Assembly (NCBI GenBank): GCA_025642065.1
Contig: JAODUP010000119.1
Location: forward strand, 612,501 to 676,500
Direction: 5' to 3'
From: Paralvinella palmiformis
Taxonomy: Eukaryota; Annelida; Polychaeta; Terebellida; Alvinellidae
Length of the DNA stretch: 64,000 bases
This document shows positions 60,842-64,000 of this stretch, one piece after another. The position numbers and the translations under genes are program-made. The notes beneath the pieces are model-generated. The model ran no database searches. It saw only the letters and a list, made by a program, of their open reading frames with translations, and was not told where the DNA came from. Position 1 is the stretch's first letter; each line of letters opens with the position of its first letter.

Positions 60842-61315
60842 TCAGGTCTGACATTCTGTACAATCTCTGTGTGGCCATTTCTTACAGCCTTGGTAATGAA
60901 CACACACTTCGCGTGGTCTGTTGTTGCCGACTGACTGTGAAGTTGCGCCAGTCACCAAGGACTCTGCCATCCTTTTCCTGGAGAAAATCATCAACGGTGG
61001 CGGATACGTGTCCGCGGTATTGATTGCACAGATGACAATTACAGTGCAGCCACGCTCAACACCTGTCACTTTTCCCACCTGTCGAATTCCTTTTGTGGCA
61101 ATGATCTTACTCGGCTTCTGGATATTCCAAATTCTATTTGTTGAGTAGTTGTAACGTTTAAGTTATGTTTTGTAAAATTTGAATTTGTTTTCAACTTTTG
61201 CTTTTTGGATGACGACTGAAGATTGAAGAAGCCTTGCAATCAATTGCCACCAACCACCTTCTTTTCGGAATTCAAGTTGTGCTTGATGTCAAGTCGTTCA
61301 GCTAGTTCAAAGGCT
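60842..61315 (-). pseudogene. pogo/jerky-type transposase remnant
   Basis: Reading on minus from about 61314: FELAERLDIKHNLNSEKKVV then GGN-stop-LQGFF, matching the end of a CENP-B-type DNA-binding domain (expected GxxWLQGF, with the Trp codon now TGA at 61242-61240). After a deletion it continues NRIWNIQKPSKIIATKGIRQ, VGKVTGVERG, TVIVICAINTADTYPPPLMI and FSRKRM, the start of the DDE_1 superfamily endonuclease domain. These are the blocks of Tigger/pogo or jerky-like Tc1/mariner-superfamily transposases. The in-frame stop and missing parts show a dead copy; terminal inverted repeats were not found. Confidence 0.85.
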
Positions 61316-62600
61316 TACATCTACCGTCGATAGCCCATATAAATATCGTTCCATGTGGGTAATATGTTGCATCAGTAAGCTAGTCTAGTCTATTAAATGA
61401 AACTAGCATGTGGGGAAAGACGGCACCGAGAGGGGCCACCTTACCATATTTATATAAATGCACTATAAAAACGTAAAATGCGTTTATTTGAGTACCCTCA
61501 GTTTTCAGTGTTCGTGGCTTGGTATCCGGAGGGTGTGTTTTGCCCAACCCTAATGTAATTTATTACAGCTGGATACGATTCCGATTACTTCATGCCTGAC
61601 ACATATTCATGCCTGACGTACACATATAAATATATACAAGTTTAAAAGCCGCGTTCCATGCATACTTGAAAGCTTAATTGTTCCTGGAGCTGGCAATACT
61701 TGGGCCTTATAATTAAGAGTTCAGAATAAAAAAATAAAAAATAAACTATTTTAATGAGTGAGCATCATAGTCCCAACCAATGTCGTTTTCACCGCCGTTT
61801 ATATAAATAGTCTGGAATTATTGAAATATTTAAATTACTTTAATAATCGATCATAAGAGTTTCGTTTACAACTCAATTAAATCATAATTAATTATAACAC
61901 ATCATAAAACTTGTTTGGTAGCTTAAGCTCAGTTTCGTATGGTCTTCTGTAAATATAATTTAGTTCTGGAGCTTGATATTGATCCCAGATTCATCCAATT
62001 AAAGTAGAATTAACAGTTTGAGAATTCTTTATTTCACTGCTTCTTGCATTTTTTCTGTTTTTCCATTTCTTAGAATTTAGTTACCATTTCCTAGTGTTGT
62101 GACAAGCCGATTAGTGGACAGCATTAATTTGATGTTTGGGCAAACTCTTCTTGGAGAGATTCAATAAACCATAGGGTGAATCTTGGTTTATTTTGCACAT
62201 CAATTAAACAGACTTCTTCAGAAACCTTTGCTAAATCCTATAATACCATCAAATGACATCGGACTTAATATTACTAATGACTTATGCTTTGACAAATTGC
62301 GGAAAATTTTAACCAATTTTTCACAACAATAATTTCTAAGCTGGTTTAATTATTACCAGCTGGTTTGGGTCAATATCGTTTTGGGTTCCTTCTATCAGAG
62401 GATAAAGTAAATAAGGATGCATTCAATTTGGCCCAAATTAGTGAAGATGTTGTCTGGAAATAGTCAACCCTGGTAAGGCTATGTACTGGACTTGATAATA
62501 TGCCAGTTAAATTTACAAGGGATGGGGCCAAACACACATGGCACATCCCTGAATCCACATTCTAGATGTATCCATCCTTCATTGCAAAGTCACAAATGAG
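61316..62600. other. Intergenic sequence
   Basis: Mostly unique. From about 62590 a short plus-strand translation, VTNELQQLGINPFRINKKTV, resembles linker sequence of a LINE open frame and may belong to the LINE below. Not certain. Confidence 0.4.
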
Positions 62601-62664
62601 CTACAACAGCTCGGGATAAACCCATTTAGAATCAACAAAAAAACAGTAAGACGTGCTGGTCTTG

Positions 62665-62928
62665 GTAATTGGTGTTTTACGGCCACTTTGGTACACATGG
62701 AAGGCTAAATGGGCCGAGCGACCTCCGAAGGTAATGATGAAACATCCTTGGGATATGCTCACCCCGATATTCGGAACTCAGGTGGTAGTAATCTATTTTA
62801 TTTTCTTACTTATTTCTTGTCGTGTATATACCATTTTGGCTTCCTTATCTGTGAGTGTGAATTTAAGAGGATGATATTTTTATCTGGATTAAAGAGAATT
62901 GGTCAAACACGCTACCGCTAAACCACGT
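62665..62928 (-). repeat. Family A SINE, reversed and interrupted
   Basis: The reversed SINE begins ttttacggccactttggtac, continues aaatgggccgagcgacctcc and reaches the box B region (ggaactcaggtggtagt). There a foreign segment of about 110 bp (about 62794-62902) breaks it, after which the head resumes with acacgctaccgctaaaccacg. The insert matches 40045-40160. Confidence 0.8.
62794..62902 (+). repeat. Segment inserted in the SINE, shared with 40 kb
   Basis: It replaces about 10 bases between box B and box A of the SINE and matches the reverse complement of 40045-40160. A small non-autonomous element or a template-switch patch are both possible. No clear target duplication or terminal repeats. 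Confidence 0.65.
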
Positions 62929-63335
62929 GCATTGACTATACGTTTACTGTACTGAATATTGAATACTGGTAAACAAAACTGTGTCCTCATATAAATAGAT
63001 TAATTCGTAAAATACTATTTGACTTTCCCAACAAATATAAAGACCTGTTCTGACAAGTGACTTGCGCCCTTACAAATTCCTGTGACGCAGCAAAACATAA
63101 AACAAAAATTGACAATAGTGGTACTTAAAGTGGGTTATTTAGAATCCCCGGGCAAGTGCTTATACCAGTACACCACAGAGACCAATGTGAATAAACGTTT
63201 TCAAATTGAAACAATTGATAATGTGCTTACATCAATCATAATACACTTACGGCAATCACAATGGGAAATGTATGGCGATACATAAATGAATTTGGTGCAT
63301 CAACAACCTGTTTACTCCATATAACATCTGGAAGT
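62929..63335. other. Intergenic, possibly LINE-derived
   Basis: No motif recognised, but it lies between two LINE-like stretches. Confidence 0.35.
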
Positions 63336-63339
63336 GATC

Positions 63340-64000
63340 GCGGTAATTACACTGATATGGTCATATTGGACCTTTGATACGGTGAACCACCAATTATTGT
63401 TGAATTAATTAAAGGCACTTGGATTTAACTCTCGCTCTATTGTCTGGTTCGAGTCGTATTTAACTTGCCGTGAACAAGTTGTAAATATTGTTGATGCTAC
63501 TTCTCCATCCCTCAACGTAACTTGTGGCCATCCCCCAATGGTCCATTTTCGGAACCCTCATCTTCCTAAGATACGTCAATGGTTGCCCGCAACAATAAAG
63601 TTTAAGTTGCTTTTATATGCGGATGACTGCAATCCTAGTCTCTGACAAGGATGTTAGTCAAATTCAAATAACCCTCTCTAAGGTATTAGAGTCCATAAGA
63701 GAGAGTGGCTCATTGGCATTAAATTGTCACTACATTTGGGTAAGACTGAATCTATCCTATGCTATAGCTTACTATAGAATGTGCAGGGAGCATATTAGCT
63801 AACAGACCATTGGTCAAATATTTGGGGGTGGATCTGGACCAGTATTTGTCAGGGGAGAGCATACCTAGGAAACTCATTACCAAAACAAATGGTAAATTTT
63901 GAAATACGAAATCTTTTAATTTAGAAACTAAAAACTTTTGGTAACTGCCCTCATTCAATGCCAGTTTGATTATGTTTCATTCTATTCGTATTCTGGTTTA
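63340..64000 (+). pseudogene. CR1/L2-like LINE RT remnant, cut by window end
   Basis: Plus-strand pieces: LDL-TV-HQLL-LIK (degraded KAFDxVxHxxL block), LGFNSRSIVWFESYLTCREQ, VVNIVDATSPSLNVTCG followed by PQW-IFGTLIFLRYVNGLP (equivalent of GVPQGSxLGPLLFLIYVNDLP), LLLYADDCNPSL with the YADD catalytic box, and then SDKDVSQIQITLSKVLESIR and LGVDL-like sequence. Frameshifts and substitutions in conserved positions show decay. The 3' end lies beyond the window. Confidence 0.85.

Overview
This is eukaryotic genomic DNA from an animal, AT-rich and crowded with repeats. There are no operons or ribosome-binding sites, and the genes are split by GT-AG introns. The transporter matches the animal SLC7A14 subfamily. 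CR1/L2-type LINEs, tRNA-headed SINEs, long TA/AC/GA microsatellites and homogenised minisatellites suggest a lophotrochozoan, perhaps a gastropod mollusc. The taxon is inferred from repeat style and protein type, not from a diagnostic marker.

Layout. 1-12.0 kb is intergenic: unique AT-rich DNA, many microsatellites, a 55-bp satellite of 17 copies (3766-4707), a 23-bp minisatellite (about 7115-7545) and a CAGT array. A TATA-less, ETS-motif-containing region precedes the start codon of gene 1. 12136-35280 (+) is an SLC7A14-like cationic amino acid transporter with 12 coding exons. Intron 1 is 17.4 kb and holds most of the satellites, a tandem 455-bp duplication, a 20-bp satellite carrying a SINE, and clusters of CACGTG and TGACGTCA motifs. 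All exon junctions join in phase except exon 5/6, which is off by one base. 35.3-45.0 kb is mostly unique or repeat-derived, with a decayed CR1-like LINE (37.85-38.94 kb) and several SINEs.

45028-52296 (-) is a multi-C2H2 zinc-finger gene with three coding exons that join perfectly to a 565-residue protein. Its large intron carries a decayed LINE in the opposite orientation, itself split by a SINE. 52.3-64 kb is intergenic or upstream of the zinc-finger gene. It holds another RT remnant, an element of about 730 bp with terminal inverted repeats, a pogo/jerky-type transposase remnant, a SINE broken by a foreign segment that recurs near 40 kb, and a third LINE running off the right edge.

The two genes have no evident functional link: one is a predicted lysosomal amino acid transporter, the other a predicted DNA-binding protein. 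I saw no tRNA or rRNA gene, no CRISPR array, and no virus-derived gene. No clearly new biological system is evident. The most unusual items are the exon 5/6 phase break, the direct repeats that bracket the 20-bp satellite, the compact E-box (CLEAR-like) cluster in intron 1, and several small uncatalogued repeat families.
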